Counted from the first letter of the stretch, positions 1 through 11,269 are shown. The stretch: DNA of 22,942 bases from Priapulus caudatus (GCF_000485595.1 NW_014577140.1:156296-179237), one strand, 5' to 3'. Translations and numbers: made by a program. Notes: generated from the letters alone by a model not told the origin.

Positions 1-45
<45 letters not shown>
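1..45. repeat. (GT)n microsatellite
   Basis: An uninterrupted GT dinucleotide run begins at the first base, so the tract is cut by the window edge and its true length is unknown. Confidence 0.95.
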
Positions 46-48
<3 letters not shown>

Positions 49-1130
49 CGATCAATGCGAAGCTGAACAAATATATATGCGTATATTTTTATATATATAT
101 TTATTTATTTATTTATATATATTGTGCATATATTATATGTTAATAACGGAAGCATAATCAACCATGCTTATAGGCAGTTTACTCTTCAATTATTCCCAAT
201 ATGTTAATGGTCATTATGTGGCATGCTATATGTTCTATACAGTCCTGCCTAATAGGCAATCTCACAGCCGTAATCTCACAGCTAAGCCTTCCTCCTTAGT
301 ACATAGTATACTGTCTGCCAAAAATAGAAATAAAAAGATTTCTTCCCAAAATCTATTTCGGGAGTACGACCAACTAAAAGAATACGCCACTTAAAACAGG
401 TTAAATGCGGTGAACCCTTGGTCTGTAGCTTTGGCCGTATTTTCGGTCTCCTGCGTAATTAACTGAGCCGTTAAAAATTACACGGATAATTAAAAACTCT
501 TAATCATATTCAGCTGTACAGTGGCTTTATCCTTAATTCCCTTTCTTCTGTGCGTGGTAGACAGAAGAGTGATGAAAATCTTCCTAACAGCGAAGAATTC
601 CTCTGTTAGATATTTTAAATTTTGATAAGGTATCGCAAGTTAATTGTCAATTGAAATTTGATAGTAATAACAGGCTCGATCACCTATATAGACGCTGGCA
701 CAAAGTGTTCCTGGATGACAATGCGACATACCCCTAGAAAAATTTATAATCATTTACTAATTTTCACTAGAAATATTCTCGTCTACGCCAATATTTCGTA
801 TACGTAACTCAGATAGTATACACATACACCCGCATATATTCACCCGCATATGTCTTATTCAGAAAGCTAGTAGAATGACTCGTGTTTTTAAAAGGTTTCA
901 TTTTACAGTATATAATTTCATGTGTTGAATTTAGAAAAGCAAAGCGATACGTGGTGTGCCGTTATGATGTAGCTCAATGAAACGTTCATGTATATTACAT
1001 GGATGTGTAGTCTCACAGCCACTCTCGGGTTAGCTCAGGTCGAGACATAATTTGATGTAATGTGGAAAAGCATGGCAATATAATTATTAACGATTTATGT
1101 AATCGCAATGTTCCAGCAGGTTTTCAGTAA
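46..1130. other. AT-rich DNA without a recognisable gene
   Basis: A TA/TTTA-rich stretch lies near 68-125 and is followed by unique AT-rich sequence. The only open frame of note (164-394, plus, 76 codons) has no motif or composition that suggests a protein. No RNA gene, transposon end or long repeat was seen. It reads as intergenic or intronic. Confidence 0.5.
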
Positions 1131-1131
1131 A

Positions 1132-1209
1132 TATGTTGCTACTACTGCTACTGCTGCTACTGCTGCTGCATGTTGCTACTATTGCTGCTACTACTGCTAC
1201 TGCTGTTAC

Positions 1210-1244
<35 letters not shown>

Positions 1245-1260
1245 CTGCCACTGCAGCAGC
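1132..1260. repeat. CTG/CTA trinucleotide repeat
   Basis: An imperfect run of CTG, CTA and GTT triplets ends in GCAGCAGC. It generates long low-complexity frames on both strands (poly-Leu, poly-Ala, poly-Ser), which I treat as artefacts of the triplet repeat and not as genes. Mixed interruptions suggest an old tract. Confidence 0.9.
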
Positions 1261-1488
1261 TGAGGATGATGATACAGTTAATTCACAGTGCATTATTGCT
1301 GTGGGTGTGTGTCTACTGTTTGCATATGAATTCTCCCCAATTCCGACCTTAATTCCGACGTCTTTCTTTATCGCGGCTGTAGCCGTCTCCCGAATACCCG
1401 TGTGCATTAACTGGGTGGGAGAGATTTGCCAAGGATTTCGATGATTTGTGCCACAGCCCCATGAATAGTTGTTGTTGTTGTTGTTTTT

Positions 1489-1970
1489 ATTGATCGCAGT
1501 GGCGTATAGGGGGGGGTAAAGGGGGCCAAGGCCCCCCTTGTTGATCCAAAAGTTAAAAAAATATAAAAAATAAGAATTGTTCTACTAAAATGAAAATTGT
1601 CGTAGTCAGAATGATGGCTGTACATGTACTCAAAAGTGCCTCAAATACCATCTCCTGCGATCTACATTTTCAAAATTTTCTGTGGAAGGACCCCTATCCC
1701 CCGCCTGTTTTCATCCCCCTCCCCTTTCTTTGGAATCCTGGATCCGCCACTGAACAGTTACATATCTTGGAACAGTAAACAACGAACAAAAATGTCACCT
1801 TTTCGAATGGCGCCCAAAACAAAGATTGCAGAGCTAAGAGGTGGGGGAGCGTAGGGTGCAGAGATGGAGGCGGAGGAACCATTTAAATATGAAGTCATCC
1901 ACTATATTGCGCAGTTCGCTGTTTTTGGCCCCCCTGATAAAAAAATCCTGGCTACGCCACTGATTGATCG
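1489..1970. mobile_element. hAT-like non-autonomous DNA transposon with 8-bp target duplication
   Basis: The element runs from 1497 to 1962 (466 bp). Its left end reads CAGTGGCGTATAGGG and its right end CTGGCTACGCCACTG, so the first 11 bp pair as inverted repeats with one mismatch at most. The octamer ATTGATCG stands immediately outside both ends (1489-1496 and 1963-1970). CAGNG ends with 8-bp target duplications are the hallmark of the hAT superfamily. G-runs and C-runs lie just inside the left end, and a second CGCCACTG-type end occurs internally at about 1738-1753, so the element may be composite. No transposase reading frame is present, so it would need a transposase in trans. A GTT run sits at 1468-1484 just outside. 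Boundaries are firm; the superfamily rests on end sequence and duplication length. Confidence 0.85.
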
Positions 1971-2318
1971 AGTGGACAGACCGTTACCTAGTGTGATGTT
2001 GCCGCCTATGAGGGATGTTTGTATTCGTTGGATTCGTGTTATAGAACCTATCGCCATGTATGACTTCATTGGCTTGTTAGTATTGCGTGACATCAGTATG
2101 CCGGTGTGAGTTTAGAGGTCCTACTTGGATCCACACGGTCAGTGGATATGCAATGTTGTCACTAGAGCGTTCCTAGACCATATACAATCGCTGCTCAGAT
2201 TGATTTCACATGTCATTGTTGGATTATTTTAACCGATATTCCTATTACAGTTAGCTTGAACCGGAATGAGTCTATTTATGTTATGTATCTAGAAGTTGTG
2301 CTTCTATAAAGAACGGTA

Positions 2319-2375
2319 CAGTCAAACCTCGCGTTACGTATGTAATGCGTTCCAAAAAAAAACCGTAACGCGAAA
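2319..2375 (+). mobile_element. pogo/Tigger-like transposon terminus (one end)
   Basis: After a TA dinucleotide (2317-2318) the sequence reads CAGTCAAACCTCGCG, close to the terminal consensus of pogo/Tigger elements, which insert at TA. A perfect 9-bp inverted repeat (CGCGTTACG / CGTAACGCG) lies within the first 60 bp around an A-run. The matching opposite end was not found with confidence; a weakly similar stretch in reverse orientation lies near 3995-4045. The tandem array that follows may be internal sequence of this element. Confidence 0.45.
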
Positions 2376-2400
2376 ATGTAAATCACGTTTTCCTATTGAC

Positions 2401-2889
2401 AGCTATTATATAATTGGAAATACGTTTCTACGCAAAAATTATTCAGCTAAAAGATGTATAAAAGGAAACCTACGCGTGCAAGTAAACATTTTAAAAGCAT
2501 ATAATGACTATTTAATTAAGTAACACAATATCGTAATAATATTAGTAGGGAAATCTATATTTGACTATATAGGGGGTAGTAATTGACAGCTATTATATAA
2601 TTGGAAATACGTTTCTACGCAAAAATTATTCAGCTAAAAGACGTATAAAGGAAAACCTACGCGTGCAAGTAAACATTTTAAAAGCATATAATGACTATTT
2701 AATTATGTAACACAATATCGTAATGATATTAGTAGGAAAATCTATATTTGACTATATAGGGGGTATTAACAGCTATTATATAATTGGAAATACGTTTCTA
2801 CGCAAAAATTATTCACCTAAAAGACGTATAAAAGGAAACCTACGCGTGCAAGTAAACATTTTAAAAGCATATAATGACTATTTAATTAC
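2401..2889. repeat. Tandem repeat, about 185-bp unit, 2.6 copies
   Basis: The unit begins AGCTATTATATAATTGG. Copies start at 2401, 2588 and 2771, giving periods of 187 and 183 bp, and the third copy breaks off near 2889 after TTTAATTA. The copies differ by only scattered substitutions and small indels, implying a recent duplication or homogenisation. The unit ends with an AT-rich stretch (ACACAATATCGTAATAATAT) that also occurs, inverted, at 3657. Reading frames through the array are not conserved in length, so it is unlikely to be coding. Confidence 0.9.
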
Positions 2890-2984
2890 TGTTCATGTCA
2901 GTTTGGTTGCGGGTGCGTGTTTCTGTAATCAGTCTACTACCGTCCGTGTCCAGTATAGGCCTACTCTAGTTGCGTGTAAGCGCC

Positions 2985-3035
2985 CAGGAGTGGACCCAGA
3001 GGGAGTCAGAGGATCACGGCTTCCCAACCGAGGCG
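2985..3035 (+). mobile_element. Degenerate hAT-like terminus relic
   Basis: CAGGAGTGGACCCAGAGGG, followed by a run ending GGCTTCCCAACC, resembles a decayed version of the CAGGGGCGGATCCAGGGGG / CCCC termini seen at 22650 and 8184 in this window. No partner end was found. The assignment is by pattern only. Confidence 0.3.
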
Positions 3036-3117
3036 GCAGAGCCCTGCACCCGAGTAGACTGAGCCTCAACGTTGGGGACGTGAACCATGAAAACAAATTT
3101 TCAGTGTGCGATTGTTT

Positions 3118-3150
3118 TAATAATAATAGTAATAATAATAATGATATTAA
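3118..3150. repeat. (AAT)n short microsatellite
   Basis: AATAATAATAGTAATAATAATAATG-type run, slightly interrupted. Confidence 0.75.
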
Positions 3151-3483
3151 TAATCTTTATATACTATGCATGAGCAAAACATATACTATTAGAAGTTTGT
3201 ATCAAATATCAAATACAACTTCGACAAAGCTTTGAGTTTTATTTTAAACTTAATTGCGTTCATTCGTACATCACACGCATATTTTTTCCTTATGATTTAG
3301 TATAGGGTAAACTTAGACCTTGCAGTAATATACCTAAAGCATTTCTGCGCGAAACATTAATGTTCCCATCGTATCCCGAACATGATAAACAAACAGACAA
3401 GCGACTGGAAAGAACCGCAACGCGCACTGAACAGATAAAACGAGATTCGAAAACTAACGAACCAGTCTAGCTAAAAGTTCACT

Positions 3484-3538
3484 CGTGTGCACGCGCGCAT
3501 TCGCACGCGTGCATGCACATACACGCGTGCGCGCGCAC
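3484..3538. repeat. Alternating purine-pyrimidine CG/CA tract
   Basis: GTGTGCACGCGCGCA and later GTGCGCGCGCAC blocks form an almost unbroken purine/pyrimidine alternation of about 50 bp. Such sequence is a classical candidate for Z-DNA formation; that is inference from composition only. Confidence 0.6.
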
Positions 3539-3656
3539 CGATACATACGCTTATCCCCATATATATGTCTGGCAACAATCTCCGGTATCATCTCTACCAG
3601 CTAGTAATAACGCCCCTTCCCATCCCTCTCAATAACTCTCATTCTAAAGCCACTTT

Positions 3657-3683
3657 CCCTACTAATATTATTACGATATTGTG
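3657..3683 (-). repeat. Inverted 27-bp copy of the 185-bp repeat tail
   Basis: CCCTACTAATATTATTACG and the next 8 bases are the exact reverse complement of 2524-2550 inside the first tandem unit. An exact 27-bp match 1.1 kb away is too long for chance even in AT-rich DNA. It suggests that the array and this copy are parts of one dispersed or foldback repeat. Confidence 0.8.
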
Positions 3684-3689
3684 ATGACA

Positions 3690-4106
3690 AATTGTCATCA
3701 TTAATTGTAATAACACATATAATGTAATATTGCAATATCGGATTATAATAAATAAATAATAATGCAATATAGTCATTAATAATTGTAATAATAACCTTTG
3801 TCATTATTAACCTCTGATAACACGTATCAAACACAACCTGCGTGACGTGCTGCCAACCTGCTGTACATTTATTACGTGTACATAGATTTTATTTACGCCA
3901 AATGAGCACGCCATATTTTGTGTAGAAAACCAACTCATTCTTTAGAAAAATTACGTGAGAACGTATATCGCGAGTAAAGTCATCATAATTTATAAATTAC
4001 ATATACGCGATTTTTACGTAACCCGGGTTGTGTCGTAACTTGGGGTATACAGCCAGTAACAAGAGAATCGACGAATAGGAGTAGCATCGACGAACTGTAT
4101 TAATTT
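3690..4106. other. AT-rich DNA without a recognisable gene
   Basis: Around 3690-3815 there are loosely repeated GTCAT-ATTAATTGTAATAA phrases. Near 3995-4045 a stretch (CGCGATTTTTACGTAACC) may be a decayed pogo-like end in reverse orientation. No gene is supported. Confidence 0.4.
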
Positions 4107-4155
4107 CAGGAGTGTATAATATAGAATAGAATAATCTCTATATTATACACTCCTG
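4107..4155. repeat. Perfect 19-bp inverted repeat (hairpin)
   Basis: Arm 4107-4125 (CAGGAGTGTATAATATAGA) pairs with 4137-4155 without a mismatch, around an 11-nt loop. The pairing stops outside the arms. At 49 nt it is shorter than a typical animal pre-miRNA. It may be a miniature palindromic repeat or a recent template-switch product. Confidence 0.9.
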
Positions 4156-5849
4156 TTAATATTCCTGGAGTGCGGCGTATTGCAGTAGTCACGTGCCCCA
4201 ATCTAATAAATATTGGAAATAGCATTTGTAATAGATTCTCATAGATAAAGAAGCTAATTTCTCATAAAATCGTAAAAAACACTTATGACACAGGATATAT
4301 ACTGCCTTTCTAGCACCCGTCAATTATATATTGTACAGCGTTTCGTAGATTACTAGCATTCTCAAGTACTCGTGTGCGTCTTCGGAGTTCACGGCCACTT
4401 TGAAACAACGCTAAACGCTACTACACGCTCACGGCCAACCCGAAAAATAATCCTGAAACAGCGTCGGCGACATTCTGTCAGTCGGATTAACAAAATATGT
4501 TGGTGGCCACATGCAACATCTAACAATGCTCAGTCGGTGCCGAAAAACAAAGAGTGCGATTAAAATGTGTCATCCCTAAATTTTACAAGCAAATATGCAA
4601 TCGGGAAAATATTATTTAATTCATTCATGGTCATGGCTACCTTACTCGGTTTCTTCAGTAACAATCGGGTTTCGATAAAAGAAAAATAATGTACACTTGA
4701 TAAACATTTTACGTCGAAAAGGCTTGCGTTCAGATCAGGTTAAGTTAGTTAGTTAGATATTCGAATTTGCGTGTGATTTATTGCAGAAATTTGCTACAAA
4801 TTTAGAGAAAGCGCACCTTTAAATATAGTGAGTGAGATTAAAGGCAGAAAACAGAAACAATGATTTTCCACTAGCCATCAATCGATTTGAACGAAAGTGG
4901 CATTATTGCTAGAGTATGACTAACATTTCTCAAGCTCAACTAACTTCCTGTTTGCATTAAGGAGAAATGCTATTACTATAGGGAAGCTACTGCTCCGAAA
5001 CAGACCTAATGAAGTGCTAAATAGCTTGGCTGTACTTCGAGGGGAATCCATCATTCTTATATAAACTACATATCCGAAACTGCACCGGAACTAAATATCG
5101 GTCTTCTGAGTTTTAATTAAAAAATACTCGGCTTGATAACATTACTTAATAACCAGCGTTGGACCACACTGAACTCAAGTATCGGCGGTATACTTCCCTT
5201 GATATAAACAACAATTATTGTGATTAATGAGAAGTGATTAATAATAATGAGTGATAAGTGATGTCGCACTCCAGGGCATCTTTGGCCAGCCTATCAGTGG
5301 GCGGCATTATACATGTGGGCACCACCTTGTGTTTTATAGCTTTGCGGGTGTTCTGTTTTTTGTTAGTTGGGTTTCACTCAGTGTCGTTATTGCTATGGCA
5401 AACCACCCTAAACCAGTTGTGTATTTTCGTCTGCCTTAGCGCGCTGGACCTGATATTTGATCTTTTGTTTGCACTCAGTGACCCCAGTATTCACTTGGGC
5501 AATAAACTAATATCTCTTTCTATAGTTCTTCATTGACCAAGTAGCTAAGTCCTAGCGTTAGAGAAGCCATTAGGTGCTGGTTAGAAGGCGCTAAGTCATC
5601 GGCGAATCAGTCTATACCGCGCGATTTTTCGCCAATTGCTGTGAACGTGACTCACGCTTTTATATTCCATTCTCTTCTTCTCCTCTCCAGGCATCTGATC
5701 AGCATTAACCGTACTATATATCCTGATCATGGCTTATATTTAACTGTACCCTATGTTGCTCTTTCGAAGCCTCATCATTCGCCCCCTATAGTCCTGTTCC
5801 TATATGCCTCCTATCTAATTCTCTATGTAGCTTTGCTGTTTTCTATCAA
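4156..5849. other. No gene recognised
   Basis: Unique AT-rich DNA. The frame at 5258-5536 (plus, 92 codons) encodes a leucine/phenylalanine-rich hydrophobic stretch but has no recognisable family motif, and an overlapping frame is open too. I regard it as chance. A GTTAGTTAGTTAG phrase lies near 4744. No transposon ends or RNA genes were seen. Confidence 0.45.
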
Positions 5850-5857
5850 TCTCTCTT

Positions 5858-5916
<59 letters not shown>
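5850..5916. repeat. (CT)n microsatellite
   Basis: CT dinucleotide run with a few CC and TT interruptions; the surrounding 5640-6000 is also pyrimidine-rich. The 125-codon Ser/Leu frame crossing it (5641-6018) is a by-product of the repeat. Confidence 0.95.
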
Positions 5917-7564
5917 ATCCTCTCTACTGTGTGCTTTCCTTTCTTTCTCTCAATCTTCTCTTCTTACTCCTCTCTCTCCCACTCTCACTTATACACTATA
6001 TCTCGCATCCTAGCATAATGCTCTGCCATGCTAAAGCTTGAAGGGTGCGGATTCAGTTAGGAATATTACATTTTCGTTGCGTCACTAACACATATTTTTA
6101 CTATATTAATAACAGTAGTGCATATATATATACTCCCACACTATATATGGCCTTTATATCACGCTATATGATGCTAATAGTGGAGTTTGATAGCTGCGAA
6201 TTCAGTATGAAGTTACGTAGAAATATCACTGTTCTTAACATTTTCCGGCTTAAAACTCTTGTCCAGTCTAACGATTTTTGACGATAATAAGCTGAATGAG
6301 AGATTCATGATCCAGCACTATATGTAGAAGATGCTGTATTACCCAAACAAAACTACACCGAATCAGAGAAGAAGTGCATGTATAGTAATATATATAATAT
6401 AGTATAAGCTGAGTTAATATAAAGATTAATGACTGTGAGTCAAACGGCTCCGCCGGCACGTTGGAATTTTCAAGTGTAAAAAAAAAAAACCTAGCTCTCA
6501 CATGGATGACATCGTGAATCTCCTATCTCCCCCCCCACGATGGCTCGATGACTACTTGAAATGGCCGCGTGCCGTCTCATCAGTAATACTAGACAACCCA
6601 TGGACGTAAAAGGAACGGCATGAGTCGCAGCGCAAAAAAAGCTTGGCTGTGACCATCCTGCAGTGGCCTTTCGGCTAAAAAACTAAACATCGACATCTTG
6701 CTCTACCCAAGCTAGTCACAAACCCCATAGGCTTACTATAGCCCAAGCATGGCAATCAAGCACAAATTTTCCTCTGCGGCCCGTCTGCAAGCTAAGCTGC
6801 CGTCGAGTCAAACCAGGACATTCTTGCCAAGGGAGCCTATCCTGCGCATATAGCGTCGTCATCCGATAGGCGTAGCCTCGCAGTTATAATATATATATAA
6901 TAGTATAGGTATACCAGTATATATATTCTGTGTAATGCCCGTTTCGGTCTCCTAGGAAAATTATTTTTATATGCGTGCGGTATTTGGCAATACGTACTGT
7001 ACAGTCGGCAATCAAACGCATATAAAATTATGAATAGAAAGAATAAAATGCCCATTGTGTCATGCGACTGTATATGACGGAATACGATCAAACTTACGAA
7101 AGTATCGACATAGTCTCGACGTTACAAATTGACCTATTTCCTGAAGGTAGTAGAATCAACTTGCATTCCCTCTCGCTTTCATCACCTTATGTAGGTCAAT
7201 CATGAGATTTCGCGTGTCAGATAGTCGTTTTGTGGTTTCTTGATAACATAGCAAATCTAAATCGATGGGGATATTGTCTCACAATGATGTGGTCAGTCCA
7301 GCTAATGACGACTGCGCTTTCGAATATGCTGCTTTATTCGGAACTGATTCGTGTTCACCATGCATTCAATATGGGCACCCGCTTTCACGCAGGGCGCGCG
7401 CAATCAATGACTAACGGTTGTCCGAGCACAAACGCTCGTAAATACTACGTAGAACGGACACACTGAGCTGAAAGCGATTGCTTTACGTAACCTTGTTATA
7501 CTTGCTCGCGGCGTGTAGGAATCCGAGAATATTACTGTCGGGTAATGAAAGTCATGCAGCAACG
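5917..7564. other. No gene recognised
   Basis: Unique sequence with short AT runs near 6120-6140 and 6885-6930, an A-run at 6479-6489 and a C-run at 6529-6536. No open frame shows recognisable domains, and no transposon termini or RNA genes were found. Confidence 0.45.
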
Positions 7565-9096
7565 CCTACAGCCAGGGGCGTAGATAGTGGGGGGAGAGAT
7601 GTATCCCCCCCCCCCTTATTGAGGTGTTGGATGGCGTGTACAATCATCCCCCCTACTTTCAGGGGGAAAATGGGGGAAAATTTCATATTTTACAGGCAAT
7701 AAATACTGAACAATTATCTACAAATCCGTCATCGCTATTCATACTATTCTAATTATACATCCTTGTATTATTACACAAATAGAAAGTGACATACATCTAC
7801 TGTAAAATGTCTGTAACTCATTCCAAGAATGACATTATTTTACTGAAACTCAGACGGTTAATTTTGAACGCATTCCCCATATACGATTTTTTTCAAAATT
7901 GCTAAAATCACGTCTTATCACTTCTTACGAAAGTTAACTCCCTGCTTTATTCAAAATTAGAATAGACCTATTGAGAGTTGGGATATTGAATTTTCACGGG
8001 GATTGAATGGGAACAATTTAATTTTATCACACTTTTTTGGGGGGGATGGGGTGCTGAGACCCGACACGTATATTCCCGATTTTGTATAAGAGGTAAAAAT
8101 ATGCATTTTTTGGTTAAAATCTGGTTCTCAGTAAAATATACGTTTTATCAAAATTTCCGGGGAGATTCCAGTGCTGTAGTTGTCAGTGGCGAATCCGGGG
8201 GGGGGGCGGCACAGGGGGCGGTCGGGTAAGGGTATTTTAGCATAGGTAAGTGTGCACTGGTAACCCCAGTGAGGACATGTACATAGCACAGATTTATTAG
8301 TAAGTATTTTAGTCTTTGGTGTCCCCAAAGATAAAAAAAATACTTAACTCAACAGTGATATTATTGTGATGAAGATCGTTTAATAATGGTGCCTCAGAGT
8401 GCAGGAAATTGCATCTAAGATGTGTAATTTTCAACAAGATTTCCGGGGGAGGGCCCCCGGGCCGCCCCCCCCCAAACATGAAGGGGACACCCCCAGGAAG
8501 GAGGAAAAATCACCTGATACATTATGATAAAGATGTCCAAAATTGATTGCTTTTAGATTGCAACTTTTTAACAATTCCACACAGTGGGAGGGGGACACCC
8601 CTTCTCCCATCGGGCGCTTCGGGCCCTTGAGCTCGCATGATTCGCCCCCTCCACTAGAATTCACTTCTGGATTCGCCACTGGTTGTGTGTGTGGAGGGGG
8701 AGTGCGTGTTATTAAACCTCTGGGATTCAAAGAAAAAAATAACCCTAGAATTCACAAATATTTCACTTACAATTACAATTTTTTTCAATTCCCTCAAAAA
8801 CGGCCATCTTGAAAGTTCTGAATTGCTAAAATCCAAGATTTTCCGGGGGCTTCGCCCCCTGGATTCCGGGCAAGGGCTCTGCCCCTGCACCCCGTCAGGG
8901 GCAGAGGCCCTGGGGGCCTCTTAAGTCCAGGGGCCCTAGAGCGGGCCCATGGACCCCACCCATTAAGGGCTTCGCGCCAAGGCATTTGCCGTGTAGACTA
9001 CGCGCACACACTCTTCGTATGCTTTGCGATGGAAGTAACAGTGAAATCATCCCCTCTCCGCACAACTGAGTACCTGTCTACGCCACTGTCTACAAC
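7565..9096. mobile_element. Outer hAT-like element with degenerate 8-bp target duplication
   Basis: The left end at 7573 reads CAGGGGCGTAGATAGTGG; the right end at 9088 reads CTGTCTACGCCACTG. Reversed, the right end begins CAGTGGCGTAGACAG, so the ends pair over about 15 bp with a few mismatches. Flanking octamers CCTACAGC (7565-7572) and TCTACAAC (9089-9096) agree at 6 of 8 positions, as expected for an aged duplication. G-runs and C-runs sit just inside the left end, and a GC-rich block with several short inverted repeats (8840-8960) lies near the right end. No transposase is visible in the 1516 bp. A second hAT-like element sits inside at 8184-8681. Pairing of these particular ends is inferred from end similarity and the flanking octamers. 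Confidence 0.65.
8184..8681. mobile_element. Nested hAT-like non-autonomous element
   Basis: The left terminus CAGTGGCGAATCCGG and right terminus CTGGATTCGCCACTG form an almost perfect 13-14 bp inverted repeat, 498 bp apart. GTTGT lies immediately outside both ends, but the full octamers (GTAGTTGT and GTTGTGTG) match poorly, so the target duplication is uncertain. The interior has two G-rich/C-rich segments (8200-8222 and 8443-8470) and no convincing coding frame. The termini differ from those of the enclosing element (GAATCC against GTAGA), so it is a different subfamily and probably inserted later. Confidence 0.75.
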
Positions 9097-10957
9097 CCAC
9101 GAGGCATCTGTCTGATCTGTTGACGGAAGCTAGCATGAGCATGGTCTGTTTAGTGTCAGCCCTCTGTTCCGCTCTAAATACCCATCTGCAACATCTATGG
9201 GATATTCTAGAAATTTCGTAACATATATGTGAAAAGGACGAATTTGACACGAGTGTAGAAGTCAGTTACTCGTCCTATGTGTGGCGGTTTCTACGGTATG
9301 ACGTCAGTCAAGCTTGCCTAACCGTCAGATATTTCAACTCTATCCGTATCATATACTCGTAGAAACGTTTGATATATGCTCTTGTTCATAATGTATATGA
9401 GCTTAATCAATTCTATAGCGTGTCATCTTTTATCAGATTGATGACACGCAATCTAATTGTTTATTATCGTCGCGGTCAATAGATGCCTTGGGAACATCAC
9501 AGCTGCGGCTATGTCGTCTGCATTAAGTACGTACGCACGAGGTACACCATTATACGGTAAGCTTAAATAGTAAAAAACTTAAGAAGCTAACTGTCGACAC
9601 GCGAATTTAATTCGACCTCTTGTAAGACGGTGAGAGACAGATCAAAGCAGCCGGCTAAAACTCACCTCGGTTTCTCTGGATATACTGAGTACGAAGTAAT
9701 TTGATACTAAGGAAATCCCCCTCTTAGCAATGTAGAACAGTGGACAACCGGGACAGTAGCAGGCAGCCTAGAACTAGGGGGAGGCGCTGTTTAGTACTAG
9801 ATCTAAGCAGCGAGCTTCCGCTCTGAAACGAAATCTGTTTTCATATATCGCTTTAGAAAACACTCTGTTCCAATTCTTGACCAGTAGACTTCAAAATAAT
9901 GCACCGAATACATGGATTTGCTAACGAGCGTGGATGTGTTGTACAGCTTTCGAACCACATAGGATACCCGTACGTGTGAACCACACACGTGCTGTTTTTG
10001 TACACTTAGTAAAGCTAAAAACGCATTAACTGTTTTGGAGTGCACTGCTAGTTCATACAGTGGGTACTGTTTTCAAATATACGCAATAGACTAGCAATGG
10101 CGAGCGTACAAGAATGGAATCACCTTCTCCCACACACGTGCGCTCAAACTCGTGAAAAAATATTTGTTTGTTTAATTTTTCAGTTGTAATTAGTTAGGTT
10201 TGGCACAGCGCGTGACAAAGACAAAACCTGGGATAGCCAGAAGATTGTATGTAATCAGCTGAGATGTATACGCAATGCTACGATGCACTGTAAACACGAG
10301 ACCTTTACACAACACACACGCGCGCACGCACGCACATCCACGTGCACGCTCACATGTATTCTAGGCTATCTTTGACACTGATTACGCGAGAAACCACCGC
10401 ATAATGCATCGCCGGTGCCACTCATGGCCGAAAAACCTGATGATTATGTGTGTATTGCCGTCGCCACTTGCTAGCCGTGCACAGCTGAATATAGACTTGC
10501 GACTTTTCTTCGCGTAACATTGCGTGTGTATAAACAACACTGAGGGCCGACAGATGTCGATGGCTTCGTTCTAGCATATTCGCTTCGCGAATATCTGCGG
10601 TTTTCACCCCTCGATTTGAACTAACTAGACAACTGCAATGTAGATGTTTGCAAAATTTATTTGCATAGCGCTAACAATTCCTGGACAGTTATCCAGCTCC
10701 CGTGTTCGTGCACGTACACAACAGAAACGGGTGGGAAAATGAGACGTGCTTAATATATGCTTGCACGAATGGCATATATTATATCTAATATTGAACCTTT
10801 TCGCCCCTTGTTATTTTACGGACTACTGTATACTTGATAATCCGTGTGTTTCTATGACGCCAGTGGTAACGACTAAGAGAATATAAATGGATATCTAGGC
10901 AACGGAACGTAACTGCGAACTATCGCTAGTTGGCCAAAGGACAAAAGACTTAAATAC
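9097..10957. other. No gene recognised; possible intron
   Basis: Unique DNA. Minus-strand frames at 9803-10045 and 10422-10607 have no recognisable motif. A 10-bp perfect hairpin (GCGTGTCATC) lies at 9418-9449, an 8-bp hairpin near 10569-10590, and a CA/CG-rich run at 10308-10350. If the first exon proposed at 11032-10958 is real, this stretch would be its intron. Confidence 0.4.
10308..10350. repeat. CA/CG-rich alternating tract
   Basis: ACACACACGCGCGCACGCACGCAC-type purine-pyrimidine alternation, degenerate. Confidence 0.6.
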
Positions 10958-11032
10958 CTGTTCGCGTTTTTTGGCGGCGTCCGATCTTCCGTTTCCTGCC
11001 CCGGACTTCTGACTCTGGTGCACCACGTTCAT
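10958..11032 (-). CDS. Candidate first coding exon of an unidentified gene
   Basis: On the minus strand an ATG at 11032 opens 25 codons, ending in CAG at 10958. GTATTTAAG follows and would serve as a splice donor, leaving phase 0. An in-frame TGA lies two codons before the ATG, so this is the first start in the frame, and a G at -3 suits translation start. The peptide begins MNVVHQSQKSG and ends in a charged stretch, DAAKKREQ, more protein-like than the surroundings. It sits at the downstream edge of the CpG-rich island, where first exons commonly lie. I do not recognise the protein and found no second exon. The alternative is a chance open frame; the donor matches consensus only as CAG/GT. 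Confidence 0.35.
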
Positions 11033-11218
11033 CGCTCACACGCGTGGGCTGGCTTCACCGGACTGTACGAGCGCCGTAGCTTGCAGATGCCGCGTCTACA
11101 AATATAGAGCTGTTGCGCACGCACGCACTTATCCACGCGTTGTCAGCAGCATAGCTGTCGCCCGTGTTATTTGCATGCGGATACTATCTATATATACACG
11201 TATATGTATATATACATG

Positions 11219-11269
<51 letters not shown>

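Noticed and set aside
3995-4046. Opposite end of the pogo-like element
   Set aside because: Only a loose pattern match (GTTACG, spacer, CGTAA, CGCG, ATGTAA in reverse); not strong enough to call an element of 1.7 kb.
5258-5536. Hydrophobic 92-codon frame as a small membrane protein
   Set aside because: No family motif, a second overlapping frame is also open, and no splice or promoter context.
5641-6018. 125-codon Ser/Leu frame as a secreted or membrane protein
   Set aside because: Half of it is the CT microsatellite; the rest has no motif.
10659-11176. Two ATTTGCAT octamers (10659 and 11169) as POU-factor sites
   Set aside because: One or two exact 8-mers are expected by chance in 23 kb of AT-rich DNA.
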